Assembly: GCA_900754075.1 (NCBI GenBank)
Contig: CAAEBN010000009.1
Coordinates: forward strand, 1-16,490
Length of the DNA: 16,490 nt
Origin: an uncultured Collinsella sp.
GTDB taxonomy: Bacteria; Actinomycetota; Coriobacteriia; Coriobacteriales; Coriobacteriaceae
Direction: 5' to 3'
This document shows, one piece after another, positions 7,559-15,489 of this stretch. The notes below the pieces were generated by a model that was not told the origin of the DNA, searched no databases, and worked only from the letters and a program-made list of their open reading frames with translations. A program made the translations under genes and the position numbers. Every line of letters begins with the position of its first letter. The stretch's first letter is position 1.

Positions 7559-8453
7559 AAGAGAAAACACTGCGTCGCATGTTTTGGCTCGATTTCGCGG
7601 ATTCATTCAGGCGGCGGCGACGCTCGTCACCAACATTCACCTGCCAAACTTTGCCAAAGGCGGTATCTATCAGGGCGCGGGAAAAACAGTCTGCGTACCT
7701 GGACTTAATTGCTATTCGTGCCCCGCGGCATCGGGTGCGTGCCCCATCGGGTCGTTCCAGTCGGTAGTAGGTTCATCCAAGTTCAACTTTTCTTACTATG
7801 TAACCGGTACGCTCATTTTGCTCGGCGTGCTGCTGGGACGCTTTGTATGTGGCTTTCTGTGCCCGTTTGGCTGGCTACAAGAGCTGCTGCACAAGATTCC
7901 CGGCAAAAAGTTCTCCACGAAAAAGCTCAAGCCGCTCACGTACATCAAGTACGTCGTGTTGCTGTTTGCCGTGGTGCTGCTGCCCGTCTTGGTGGTTAAC
8001 GACGTGGGCATGGGCGACCCGTTCTTTTGTAAGTACATCTGTCCACAGGGTGTGCTCGAGGGCGCCATTCCGCTGGCCATTGCCAATGCCGGCATTCGAT
8101 CTGCGCTGGGGCAGCTCTTTACCTGGAAACTTGTCGTTCTCATTGCCGTGGTAGTGCTGAGCGTTTTGTTCTATCGCCCCTTCTGCAAATGGATTTGCCC
8201 GCTCGGCGCATTCTATGCGCTCATGAATAAGGTGTCCTTGTTGGGGATTCAGGTCGACGCGTGCAAATGCATCTCGTGCGGCAAGTGTTCAAGGGTTTGT
8301 CAGATGGACATTGATGTGGTCCGCGCGCCCAATCATGCCGAATGTATCCGGTGCGGAAAGTGCATCGGGGCCTGTCCTGTCGATGCCATCAGCTATCGCT
8401 ATGGCCTGGATGTGTCGGCGGAAAAGCTTCCCTTGACCGCCGATAAAAAGTAA
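7551..8453 (+). CDS. NapH/CcoG-like membrane 4Fe-4S ferredoxin protein
   Basis: This encodes a 300-residue polytopic membrane iron-sulfur protein, likely moving electrons across the membrane. An N-terminal Cys cluster has C48, C54, C57 and C64 (NCYSCPAASGACPIG). Three Cys pairs sit at membrane borders: C100/C104 (CGFLCPFGWLQE), C160/C164 (CKYICPQG) and C212/C216 (CKWICPLGA). Membrane helices lie at about 81-100, 131-150 and 190-210. Two ferredoxin-type clusters follow, C240-C243-C246-C250 and C265-C268-C271-C275. Longer frames begin at 7464, but those would overlap the small CxxC gene. The TTG at 7551 has GGAG 10 bases upstream, overlaps the previous stop by 8 bp and gives the expected N-terminus (LARFRGFIQAAATLVTNIHL). 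Its partner is probably the TlpA-like lipoprotein downstream, as electron acceptor. The exact electron donor is unknown. Confidence 0.88.
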   Translation: MDKRENTASHVLARFRGFIQAAATLVTNIHLPNFAKGGIYQGAGKTVCVPGLNCYSCPAASGACPIGSFQSVVGSSKFNFSYYVTGTLILLGVLLGRFVCGFLCPFGWLQELLHKIPGKKFSTKKLKPLTYIKYVVLLFAVVLLPVLVVNDVGMGDPFFCKYICPQGVLEGAIPLAIANAGIRSALGQLFTWKLVVLIAVVVLSVLFYRPFCKWICPLGAFYALMNKVSLLGIQVDACKCISCGKCSRVCQMDIDVVRAPNHAECIRCGKCIGACPVDAISYRYGLDVSAEKLPLTADKK

Positions 8454-8482
8454 ACAAGCTTCGACAAAACGGAGGAATGACT

Positions 8483-9454
8483 ATGAAGCTTTCTAAGATT
8501 GCGGCCCTGTTTATGGTGCCGGTGCTGGCCTTGTGTCTTGTGGCGTGCTCGGCACCTGGCGGCAATGCGAGCGAATCTGCGAGCTCCGATCCTAAGATCG
8601 CAGAACTCACTGCGCAGAAGCCGGCCAATGCCGACGAGGCCGCCGAGCTGTATGCGAAGCTCATGCAGAAGGAGAACGAGATCTTTTCGAGTGATAACGC
8701 GCTGTGGGAAAAGGTATTCAATGCGGCAAATAAAGACTCGGCAATGATTGAGGATGGCAGCAATTACGGCGATTTCCTGCTCAAGACCATCGATGGTGCC
8801 AAGGATGAGTTCACGGCGGATGAGCTTAAGATGCTCAAGGCCGGTGCACAGCAGATCAAGGAGATCGAGGACAAGCTCGAGAGCTTGGAGAAGGAGTTCC
8901 CCGGCTGTGGAAGCACGCCGAGCGCAGGCGAGAGCGTTGACGCTTCGGCCGCTGGCATGACGGCTGGTGCCAATGCTTCGAGCGAGGCGACGAAGTTCCC
9001 CAGCTTTACGGGCAAGGACCTGGATGGCAACGACGTGAGCAGCGACGAGCTGTTCTCTAAGAACAAGGTCACCGTCATGAACTTCTGGTTCACCACTTGC
9101 AAGCCGTGCGTGGGCGAGCTGGGCGATCTTGAGAAACTGAATCAGGAGCTTGCCAAGAAGGGCGGTCAGGTCGTGGGCGTCAATTCCTTTACGCTCGATG
9201 GCAACAAGGGCGAGATTGCAGATGCCAAGGACGTGCTGAGCAAGAAGGGCGTGACATATAAGAACATCTGGTTCAAGTTGGATAGCGAGGCCGGTAAGTT
9301 TACGTCAAATTTGTTCTCGTTCCCGACAACGTATGTTATCGATCAGAATGGCAACATCGTAGGGGATCCAATCGTGGGAGCCATCAGCTCCGCCGAGCAG
9401 CGCGCAGCACTCGACAAGCTTATCGACCAGGCGATTGCGAATAGCGAGCAGTAA
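8483..9454 (+). CDS. TlpA/ResA-like lipoprotein thioredoxin with helical N-terminal domain
   Basis: This encodes a 323-residue extracytoplasmic thiol-disulfide protein. The signal peptide ends in the lipobox LVAC (lipidated C22). Residues about 35-165 form a charged helical domain rich in Ala, Glu and Lys (AELYAKLMQKENEIF, IKEIEDKLESLEKEF) with one extra cysteine, C142. A thioredoxin fold covers about 170-323: NFWFTTCKPCVGELGD with C206-K-P-C209, and the cis-Pro loop SFPTTYVID. An ATG at 8477 is also in frame, but GGAGGA (8471-8476) abuts it, whereas the ATG at 8483 has the normal 6-base spacing. It is the last gene of the redox operon, 29 bp after the ferredoxin gene. It probably reduces disulfides on exported proteins or heme-type partners using electrons supplied by the membrane ferredoxin; the substrate is unknown. 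The helical N-domain is not part of the usual ResA/TlpA core. Confidence 0.9.
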   Translation: MKLSKIAALFMVPVLALCLVACSAPGGNASESASSDPKIAELTAQKPANADEAAELYAKLMQKENEIFSSDNALWEKVFNAANKDSAMIEDGSNYGDFLLKTIDGAKDEFTADELKMLKAGAQQIKEIEDKLESLEKEFPGCGSTPSAGESVDASAAGMTAGANASSEATKFPSFTGKDLDGNDVSSDELFSKNKVTVMNFWFTTCKPCVGELGDLEKLNQELAKKGGQVVGVNSFTLDGNKGEIADAKDVLSKKGVTYKNIWFKLDSEAGKFTSNLFSFPTTYVIDQNGNIVGDPIVGAISSAEQRAALDKLIDQAIANSEQ

Positions 9455-9533
9455 AAAACGCGTAAAGCATGGCGAGGATCGTGCGCCGCTGTGCGAAGTA
9501 GTTCGCTACCTTTCAAGATAAGCTCCACCATAT

Positions 9534-9560
9534 AGAGGTCCCGCTCGGGACCTCTTTTTT
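9534..9560 (+). terminator. Intrinsic terminator of the redox operon
   Basis: AGAGGTCCC (9534-9542), loop GCTC, and GGGACCTCT (9547-9555) form a perfect 9-bp GC-rich stem followed directly by a T-run to 9560. It lies 80 bp after the TlpA-like gene. The gap between them shows only a small GTAG-TTCG-CTAC hairpin (9497-9508). Confidence 0.93.
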
Positions 9561-9705
9561 GGGCACCATCACGTTCGTTTTTTGGCGCGGTTCGTTACAT
9601 TCCTCACTGGCGCCGGCAAAAATGGGGATAGAGTAGGACAAACGCGTCGAATACGAACGGCGGGGGAGAGCGGGCAGGGTGCCTGCGCGGGAGAGGTTGC
9701 CGTCC

Positions 9706-12700
9706 ATGCTGGAGCTCAAAGGTATTTGCAAAAGGTACGTTACGCAGTCGTTTACGCAGGTGGCGCTCGACAGCGTGAGCCTGTCTTTTCGCGATAACGA
9801 GTTCGTGGCCATTCTGGGACCTTCGGGGTCGGGCAAAACCACGATGCTCAATGTTATCGGCGGACTGGATCACTTTGATTCTGGCGACCTGCTGATTGAC
9901 GGCATCTCGACCAAGGACTTCCGCGACCGCGATTGGGACGCCTATCGCAACAACCGCATCGGATTTGTGTTCCAAAGCTATAACCTCATTCCGCATCAGA
10001 CCATTTTGGAAAACGTGGAGCTGGCGCTTACGCTCACGGGCGTGGGACATGCCGAGCGCCGCCAGCGTGCGCGCGAGGCGTTGGAGAAAGTTGGCCTGGG
10101 CGAGCACGTTAACAAGCGCCCGAGCCAGCTATCGGGAGGACAGATGCAGCGCGTGGCGATTGCCCGTGCCCTGATCAACGATCCCGAGATCGTGCTGGCA
10201 GACGAGCCGACCGGCGCCCTGGACTCAACGACATCCGTGCAGGTCATGGATTTGCTCAAGGACGTGGCACGCGACCGTCTAGTTATTATGGTCACGCACA
10301 ATCCCGAGCTGGCGTACCAATACGCCACGCGCATCGTCAACCTGGCGGATGGCAAGATCACCGACGATTCCGATCCTTTTGATGTCGCTGACGCCGCGCG
10401 TCGCGAGGCTAAGCCCACGCGCAAAACCTCGATGAGCTTTGTGACGGCGCTGGGGCTTTCTGCCCGCAACCTTATGACCAAGAAGGGCCGCACGGCCATG
10501 ACGGCCTTTGCGGGCTCGATTGGCATTATCGGTATCGCGGCGATTCTGGCGCTGTCCAACGGCGTGAACAATTACATCAAAAAGGTCGAGGAGGATACGC
10601 TCTCGAGCTACCCACTCACCATTTCCAAGCAGGATTACGACCTGTCGTCCATGATGGGCGGGCAGGGGGCTGCGGATGATGACTCGCCTGAAAACGTGGA
10701 TTCGTCCGACGACAGTGCCGGCGGCAAGGCTAAGGGAACCGATAAGATTCCTGTGGTCACGGCCGTAAAGGATATGTTTGCGAGCGTTAAGTCCAACGAC
10801 ATGACGAGCTTTAAGGCATGGCTCGATGCCGGTGGCGACGGCATTGATAAAGAGGTCAACGCCATTCAGTACGGCTACGGTGTCTCGCCGGTTGTCTATC
10901 GTGCCGGCAAGGGCGATGAGAAACCTGTTCGGCTGGTGCCCAACGCCATGACCGAGGCCATGAGCGGAGGCGCGAGCTCGGCGGCAACGGTGAGCATGGA
11001 ATCCATGGGAACCTCGGTCTTTAACGAGATGATCGACGACCAGAGCTTGCTCGACAGCCAGTACGATGTCGTGGCGGGGCATTGGCCTACGTCTGCTAAC
11101 GAAGCCGTGATGGTGCTTTCGAGCCGCGGTACGGTGGGCGACTATACGCTCTACAGCATCGGTGCGCTGGATATCGATGAGCTCAATGATCTGGTAAACA
11201 GCGCTATGACGGCTGACGGTGGGGTCGAAACGCCCGAGACCGGCACCGACTTTACCTACGACGATGCTCTGTCCACGACGTTTAAGGTGCTGTCGCCGGC
11301 CGATGCCTATCGCAAAAACGAAGAGACTGGCATGTGGACTGACATGTCTGGCGACGCCGACTTTATGGCAGCCAAGGTTGCCGACGGTATCGACGTGCAC
11401 ATTGTGGGCGTGGTACGACCCAACGAGACCGCCAACGCGAGCGCGTTGTCCCCGGGCATTGCCTACACGCATGCGCTGACTCGCCAGCTTATGGAGCGCG
11501 CCGCAAATTCGCAGATTGTGCAGGAGCAGCTCGCCCACCCCGAGACGGATGTCTTTACGGGCAAGTCTTTCGATGAGCTGCAAGGCGAGGCCAAACAAGG
11601 AGTGGATCTGGGCAGCATGTTCAGTGTGGACGAGGCAGCGCTCAAGAGCGCGTTCTCGTTCGATACCTCCGCGCTCTCGGGTGTTGCCGGCGGTATGGAC
11701 CTGTCGGGTCTTGACTTGTCCGGGCTGGACATTGACCTTTCGGGCGTAGGCAGGGACATCGACTTCAGCGACATCATGGCCAAAGCGCCGGCACCAGATT
11801 TCTCGGGCATCTTTGACGGTCTGGAGCTCACGCCCGAGCAAATGCAGCAGGTGGGAACGCTTGCCAACCAGCTGTTTGAGGGATTTTTGCAGTCTGATCA
11901 GTTTAAGGCGCTGTCGCCCGAAGATCTTAAGGACGCATCAAAGCTCGCTGCCGCATTCTCGGCGTATCTTGAGAATGACGCGGCGGCCCAGCAAATCCTG
12001 GCCCAGCTCAAAGCCCTCGGCGGCGATGCCCTGGCCGAGCGCCTGCAGCAGGCGATGACCGACTATGTGCAAAAGCAGCTGGCTCCGTATTTGCAGCAGG
12101 CTATGGATCAGGTGATGAAGTCGATCAGCGATCAGATTGCGGCGACGGTGTCAGCTCAGCTCAAGATAGGCGCGGCAGGGCTCATGGGCCAGATGGCGAC
12201 GCAGATGTCTTCGAGTTTTGCCAACCTGGCGAGCGCCATGCACGTGGATGCGAGCGCCTTTGCTCGTGCCATCCATTTCAACATGGACGCCGAAGACCTG
12301 AGTTCGCTCATGATGAGCTATGCGAAGGCGTCGAAGCTCACCTACGACAACAATCTGACCACGTTGGGCTATGCGGATGAGGCCGACCCCATCTCGGTCA
12401 AGATTTTCCCGCGCGACTTTGAGGCCAAGGAGCGTGTGCTCGATCACATCGATGCGTACAACAAGCAGGTCAAAGCCGCCGGCCACGATGAACAGGCGAT
12501 CTCGTACACCGACTACATGGGCATCATCATGGGTTCGGTGACCGACATCGTGAACACCATCAGCTTGGTGCTCATCGCATTCGTGAGCATCAGCCTGGTG
12601 GTGAGCTCCATCATGATCGGCATCATCACCTACATCAGCGTGCTGGAGCGCAAAAAGGAGATCGGCATCCTACGAGCTATCGGCGCGTCAAAGCGCAACG

Positions 12701-12960
12701 TGGCCAACGTGTTTAACGCCGAGACCTTTATTGAGGGGCTTATCGCCGGCGTCTTTGCCATTGTCGTCGTGGTGCTCGTGAGCTTTCCGGTTAATGCCTG
12801 GGCACTTGCTGCCAAACAAGTACCCAACCTGATGAGTCTGCCCGTGCAGGATGCGCTGGTGCTCATCGCAATTTCGGTGCTGCTGACGGTTGTCGCTGGC
12901 CTGCTGCCGGCCCGTAGCGCATCCAAAAAGGATCCCGTGGAAGCCCTGCGCTCCGAATAA
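9706..12960 (+). CDS. Fused ABC ATPase/FtsX-type permease (MacB-like architecture, giant external domain)
   Basis: This is a 1084-residue single-chain half-transporter. The LolD/MacB-type ATPase (1-230) has Walker A GPSGSGKTT (38-46), signature LSGGQMQR (142-149), Walker B with D166/E167 (LADEPTGALD) and H198. A first membrane helix follows at about 266-290. An external domain of roughly 650 residues includes a short DLSGL repeat block (about 665-690) and long amphipathic Gln/Ala helices (about 760-860). Three C-terminal helices (about 945-975, 1010-1030, 1050-1070) follow with FtsX motifs (ERKKEIGILRAIGASKRNV, LLPARSASKKDPVEALR). The frame also opens at a GTG at 9679, but the ATG at 9706 has GGGAGAGG 9 bases upstream and starts the ATPase directly (MLELKGICKRY). 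The transporter class moves force rather than ions: export, lipoprotein release or peptide-antibiotic resistance. The substrate is not identifiable here. It stands alone between two terminators. Confidence 0.92.
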   Translation: MLELKGICKRYVTQSFTQVALDSVSLSFRDNEFVAILGPSGSGKTTMLNVIGGLDHFDSGDLLIDGISTKDFRDRDWDAYRNNRIGFVFQSYNLIPHQTILENVELALTLTGVGHAERRQRAREALEKVGLGEHVNKRPSQLSGGQMQRVAIARALINDPEIVLADEPTGALDSTTSVQVMDLLKDVARDRLVIMVTHNPELAYQYATRIVNLADGKITDDSDPFDVADAARREAKPTRKTSMSFVTALGLSARNLMTKKGRTAMTAFAGSIGIIGIAAILALSNGVNNYIKKVEEDTLSSYPLTISKQDYDLSSMMGGQGAADDDSPENVDSSDDSAGGKAKGTDKIPVVTAVKDMFASVKSNDMTSFKAWLDAGGDGIDKEVNAIQYGYGVSPVVYRAGKGDEKPVRLVPNAMTEAMSGGASSAATVSMESMGTSVFNEMIDDQSLLDSQYDVVAGHWPTSANEAVMVLSSRGTVGDYTLYSIGALDIDELNDLVNSAMTADGGVETPETGTDFTYDDALSTTFKVLSPADAYRKNEETGMWTDMSGDADFMAAKVADGIDVHIVGVVRPNETANASALSPGIAYTHALTRQLMERAANSQIVQEQLAHPETDVFTGKSFDELQGEAKQGVDLGSMFSVDEAALKSAFSFDTSALSGVAGGMDLSGLDLSGLDIDLSGVGRDIDFSDIMAKAPAPDFSGIFDGLELTPEQMQQVGTLANQLFEGFLQSDQFKALSPEDLKDASKLAAAFSAYLENDAAAQQILAQLKALGGDALAERLQQAMTDYVQKQLAPYLQQAMDQVMKSISDQIAATVSAQLKIGAAGLMGQMATQMSSSFANLASAMHVDASAFARAIHFNMDAEDLSSLMMSYAKASKLTYDNNLTTLGYADEADPISVKIFPRDFEAKERVLDHIDAYNKQVKAAGHDEQAISYTDYMGIIMGSVTDIVNTISLVLIAFVSISLVVSSIMIGIITYISVLERKKEIGILRAIGASKRNVANVFNAETFIEGLIAGVFAIVVVVLVSFPVNAWALAAKQVPNLMSLPVQDALVLIAISVLLTVVAGLLPARSASKKDPVEALRSE

Positions 12961-12990
12961 TGTGACAAAGGGACAGTCCCTTTGTCACAT
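12960..12990. repeat. Palindromic dispersed repeat (GTGACAAAGGGAC type), probable bidirectional terminator
   Basis: A perfect 14-bp stem (arms 12960-12973 and 12977-12990) with loop CAG begins on the last base of the ABC transporter stop codon. It separates two convergent genes, so it can end transcription from either side. A close relative sits at 14341-14371. Such short, nearly identical palindromes scattered between genes fit a REP-like repeat family; the link to a REP-associated transposase is inference. Confidence 0.85.
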
Positions 12991-13004
12991 CCCTCTCCCT
13001 GCAC

Positions 13005-14156
13005 CTAGTTTGCTTTGCCCATCAGCGTGATGCGGATGGTTGGATGGGTGTACTCGTCAAACTCGTCCTCAGGTTCCGTGTCAAACGAGTAATACGCCTT
13101 GATGGGGTCGTCACTCGTCCTGATAGAGATTCTCTCGTAGAGCGAGCCGTTCAAAAAAGCCTGCCTAAACTCTTCGGGGAGCTTCTGCGCTGCTAGGAGC
13201 TTGGGGCTTGCGGTCTTGACGTCTATAGTTTGGACGACAGAGGAAAGCTCGCCAAGGTCGAGCTCGATACGGGCGAGGTTGTCCTCGAGGCTCGCATCGG
13301 GGTCGACCTCTGCCGCGTAGCTCACTTCCGTGAGCGTCCCCTTGTTGTCAAAATCCAGGTACGTATAGGTCTTCTGGGCATCGGAGTCGCCGTCGTGCAG
13401 ATAGCCGCGGACGTGGTAGCCGTAATCTTGATATCGCTCGCAGGGGTCGTCGGCGGACGCGTACTCGCATGCGGGCTCTAATGCCTTGCGTGCGATAGCG
13501 ATCTGCTCGGCCACGGCAGCGGCGTTCTCCTTCATCTCGATGTTTCCCTGTGCCAGCTGCGGGATATAGGCACCGCAAACGATTGCGAGGGGCAGCGCCA
13601 CAAGCGCGACGATCCACTTTTTTGCATGGGGGATAGGCACGCCACAGGCCTCTGCCATGGCCTTCGCGTTGGCAAAGCTCTCGGTAAGCACGTCTGCCGC
13701 GGTGGCGACGGCGCCTACGGCAGCGGCGACTTCTGCCGCGCCGCCCAGGTTGCGCGCGGTCTCGTTGTCGCTGTTCTTGAGCAGGCGTGCGGCGGCCTGC
13801 GTGCCAACAACGCCTGCGATTTGTGCTGAGCGGTCTTTCTCGCCCTGCTCGACGGCGAGCCGGCGCTGCATTTCCTTCCACTGCTTGCCGCGCATGCCAA
13901 AGCGCGGGGCGAGAGCGCAGTAGCAGAATATGACGAGCTCGATGGCGGTGAGCACCAAGGCGGTCATCATGCCCGTCTCTTGGAAGCCTTTGTGATGGAA
14001 GACAATGTCATCGATCATTTCGAAAGGAATGATCGATAAGGGCAGCACGAATGTCATGGCAAGCGCCGCGCCGGCAACCTTGGGACAGATGCAGTATCGC
14101 TGGATGCGCTTACGTTCTTGTTCGGTGAGCCGCTGCATAAGGTCCTCGACTCTCAT
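13005..14156 (-). CDS. Membrane protein of unknown function
   Basis: I do not recognise this 383-residue protein. A short basic/acidic N-terminus (EQERKRIQRY) and Cys-rich CICP (22-25) precede two helices at about 27-49 and 62-83. Residues about 84-170 are a cytoplasmic-looking Ala-rich helical stretch (AAEVAAAVGAVATAADVL). A third helix is at 181-203, and a soluble, acidic C-terminal domain of ~180 residues has two cysteines (C230, C239). The frame extends upstream to 14414, but that extension translates a dispersed palindrome and overlaps the next gene. An in-frame ATG at 14228 has no ribosome binding site. The ATG at 14156 gives the natural MRVEDLMQRLTEQ start, although it also lacks a clear Shine-Dalgarno and sits just after a C9 run; a TATACT -10-like box lies about 37 bases before it. 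It is convergent with the ABC gene. Confidence 0.75.
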   Translation of the reverse strand: MRVEDLMQRLTEQERKRIQRYCICPKVAGAALAMTFVLPLSIIPFEMIDDIVFHHKGFQETGMMTALVLTAIELVIFCYCALAPRFGMRGKQWKEMQRRLAVEQGEKDRSAQIAGVVGTQAAARLLKNSDNETARNLGGAAEVAAAVGAVATAADVLTESFANAKAMAEACGVPIPHAKKWIVALVALPLAIVCGAYIPQLAQGNIEMKENAAAVAEQIAIARKALEPACEYASADDPCERYQDYGYHVRGYLHDGDSDAQKTYTYLDFDNKGTLTEVSYAAEVDPDASLEDNLARIELDLGELSSVVQTIDVKTASPKLLAAQKLPEEFRQAFLNGSLYERISIRTSDDPIKAYYSFDTEPEDEFDEYTHPTIRITLMGKAN

Positions 14157-14163
14157 CGTTTTC

Positions 14164-14172
14164 GGGGGGGGG
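14164..14172 (-). repeat. C9 homopolymer just upstream of the membrane protein start
   Basis: Nine G on the plus strand (nine C in the mRNA) end 7 bases before the ATG at 14156. If translation begins there, the run is in the 5' leader, between a TATACT box (plus 14193-14198 region) and the start. If translation begins at the in-frame ATG at 14228, the run encodes Pro-Pro-Pro and any change of length would shift the frame. Runs of this length are prone to slippage. Confidence 0.6.
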
Positions 14173-14308
14173 CAATGCGCACGCGCTTTTGAGTATAAAT
14201 GAGTGGAGGGTGTCTGCTGTTCAAACATAGTGGCCAACAGCGTGGTATTGGTGATTGTTGCGCGGTGACTGCTGGAGGGCTGGTTGGCATCAAGTAGCTG
14301 CCTCCGCC

Positions 14309-14338
14309 TTGTGGGCCGCCTCAAGGACAAGGCATAAT
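14309..14338 (+). promoter_or_regulatory. Candidate promoter of the dihydrouridine synthase gene
   Basis: TTGTGG (14309-14314) and CATAAT (14333-14338) are separated by 18 bases. Transcription would start near 14345, which would place the dispersed palindrome at 14341-14371 inside or at the very start of the leader RNA. The -10 match is good and the -35 match moderate. Confidence 0.45.
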
Positions 14339-14340
14339 GC

Positions 14341-14371
14341 ATGTGACAAAGGGACGGCCCCTTTGTCACAT
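14341..14371. repeat. Second copy of the GTGACAAAGGGAC palindrome
   Basis: A perfect 13-bp stem (14341-14353 with 14359-14371) surrounds loop ACGGC. It shares both arms with the copy at 12960-12990; the inner bases differ (GGGACAGTCCC versus GGGACGGCCCC), with the pairing preserved. It lies in the leader of the following gene rather than at a gene end. Confidence 0.85.
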
Positions 14372-14391
14372 TGATCTGAGAGTAGATGTTG

Positions 14392-15345
14392 ATGATTCTT
14401 TCGCTTGCCCCCATGGAGGGGATTACCGGGCATGTGTTCCGTCGCGTGCATGCGGAGTGCTTCGGTGCGCTCGATTGCTATTACACGCCGTTTTTGCCGC
14501 CGCCGCGGGTGGGAAACCGCTTTGGCGGCAAGGCGTTTAAGGAGATTGATCCTGCCAATAACCAGGGGCTCAACGTAGTGCCTCAGCTGATGTCCAAGAA
14601 CGCGGACGAGTTTGTGTGGGCGGCGCAGGTGCTTGCCGACATGGGCTATCGTGAGGTCAATCTCAACTTGGGTTGTCCCTCGGGTACGGTTGTTGCCAAG
14701 GGCAAGGGCTCGGGCTTCTTGCGTAATCTCGACGAGCTCGAGGTGTTCTTGAGCGATGTGTGCGAGCGGTCGCCGTTGCCGGTATCGGTAAAGACCAGGC
14801 TGGGGCTGGAGAGCGACGACGAATACGAGCGCGTGCTCGATCTGTATTGCCGCATGCCGCTGGCAGAGCTGATTGTGCATCCGCGCGTACAAAAGGACCG
14901 CTATACAGGCTCGCCGCGCAAAGAGTTCTATGGCGAGACGTTGGATCGGGCGCCGTTTCCGGTCGCCTATAACGGTGACATTTTTGATTTAGAGGACATG
15001 GATGCGCTGGTGGAGGCCTATCCCGGTACACGTCATGTGATGCTGGGGCGTGGCTTGCTTGCGAACCCCGCGCTGGCTCGCATGGTCAAGGGCGGCCCTG
15101 CTGCAACGGCTGCTGAGCTGCAGCGCTTCCACGACACGCTGTTTGCGGCCTATGGAGAAGAGATTGGCGGCAATGCGGTCTTTCGCATGAAGGAGTGGTG
15201 GTTCTACGCCAAATGCGCCTTCGCCGACCCCGCTGCCGTTCACAAGTTCGTACGTAAGACCAAAAAGGTCGACGAATACCGCGCCGCCGTCGAGCGCGTC
15301 TTTCGCGAGCAGCCACTTGCACCCATAGCCCGCTTCCACGGCTAG
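14392..15345 (+). CDS. tRNA-dihydrouridine synthase (Dus family)
   Basis: This 317-residue flavoenzyme reduces specific uridines in the tRNA D-loop with NADPH. FMN-barrel hallmarks are visible: N-terminal LSLAPMEGITGHVFRR, the catalytic loop NLNLGCPSGTVVAKGKGSGF with acid Cys95, VSVKTRLGL, LIVHPRVQKDRYTG, VAYNGDIF and VMLGRGLLANP. A C-terminal helical tRNA-binding domain (about 240-317) is present and the length is normal. An ATG at 14386 is also in frame, but GAGAG (14378-14382) has a better 9-base spacing to the ATG at 14392. It is a single-gene unit closed by a long hairpin at 15347-15402. I cannot assign the DusA/B/C subtype from sequence alone; the GCPSGTVVAKGKG loop is like that of Firmicutes/Actinobacteria homologues. 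Confidence 0.95.
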   Translation: MILSLAPMEGITGHVFRRVHAECFGALDCYYTPFLPPPRVGNRFGGKAFKEIDPANNQGLNVVPQLMSKNADEFVWAAQVLADMGYREVNLNLGCPSGTVVAKGKGSGFLRNLDELEVFLSDVCERSPLPVSVKTRLGLESDDEYERVLDLYCRMPLAELIVHPRVQKDRYTGSPRKEFYGETLDRAPFPVAYNGDIFDLEDMDALVEAYPGTRHVMLGRGLLANPALARMVKGGPAATAAELQRFHDTLFAAYGEEIGGNAVFRMKEWWFYAKCAFADPAAVHKFVRKTKKVDEYRAAVERVFREQPLAPIARFHG

Positions 15346-15346
15346 T

Positions 15347-15402
15347 TAGTCATCGGGGACGTTCTTTAACGGCTAGTCATTTAAGAACGTCCCCGATGAC
15401 TA
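15347..15402. repeat. Dispersed hairpin repeat (GGGGACGTTCTT type), probable terminator
   Basis: A perfect 20-bp inverted repeat (15347-15366 with 15383-15402) has loop sequence around CGGCTAGTCAT. It begins two bases after the stop of the dihydrouridine synthase gene. It is a second repeat family, distinct from the GTGACAAAGGGAC type, and a decayed copy appears at 16070-16109. It probably acts as a transcript end, but lacks a separate T-run. Confidence 0.85.
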
Positions 15403-15414
15403 TGTTGCAAAAGC

Positions 15415-15469
15415 TGTACGTCAGCATCCAAAGATGTCGAAAAATGTCGACTTTGGATGCTGGCGTACA
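15415..15469. repeat. Long inverted repeat with ATGTCGA direct repeats in its loop
   Basis: Arms 15415-15433 and 15451-15469 are complementary over 19 bp with a single mismatch (a G-U pair in RNA). The 17-base loop holds ATGTCGA twice (15434-15440 and 15444-15450). It lies between the convergent dihydrouridine synthase gene and the small RHH gene. It may be that gene's terminator or a DNA-binding site. The ATGTCGA unit is also the half-site of the palindrome before the RHH gene. Confidence 0.8.
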
Positions 15470-15489
15470 TGTTTGGATTCGGTGGGGGA

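Noticed and set aside
10279..11841. 520-codon open frame on the minus strand
   Set aside because: Antisense to the ABC transporter, rich in Arg, His and Gly with no domain; a codon-bias shadow.
14157..14414. N-terminal extension of the membrane protein of unknown function
   Set aside because: It translates the dispersed palindrome (VTKGPSLCH), overlaps the next gene and has no ribosome binding site.
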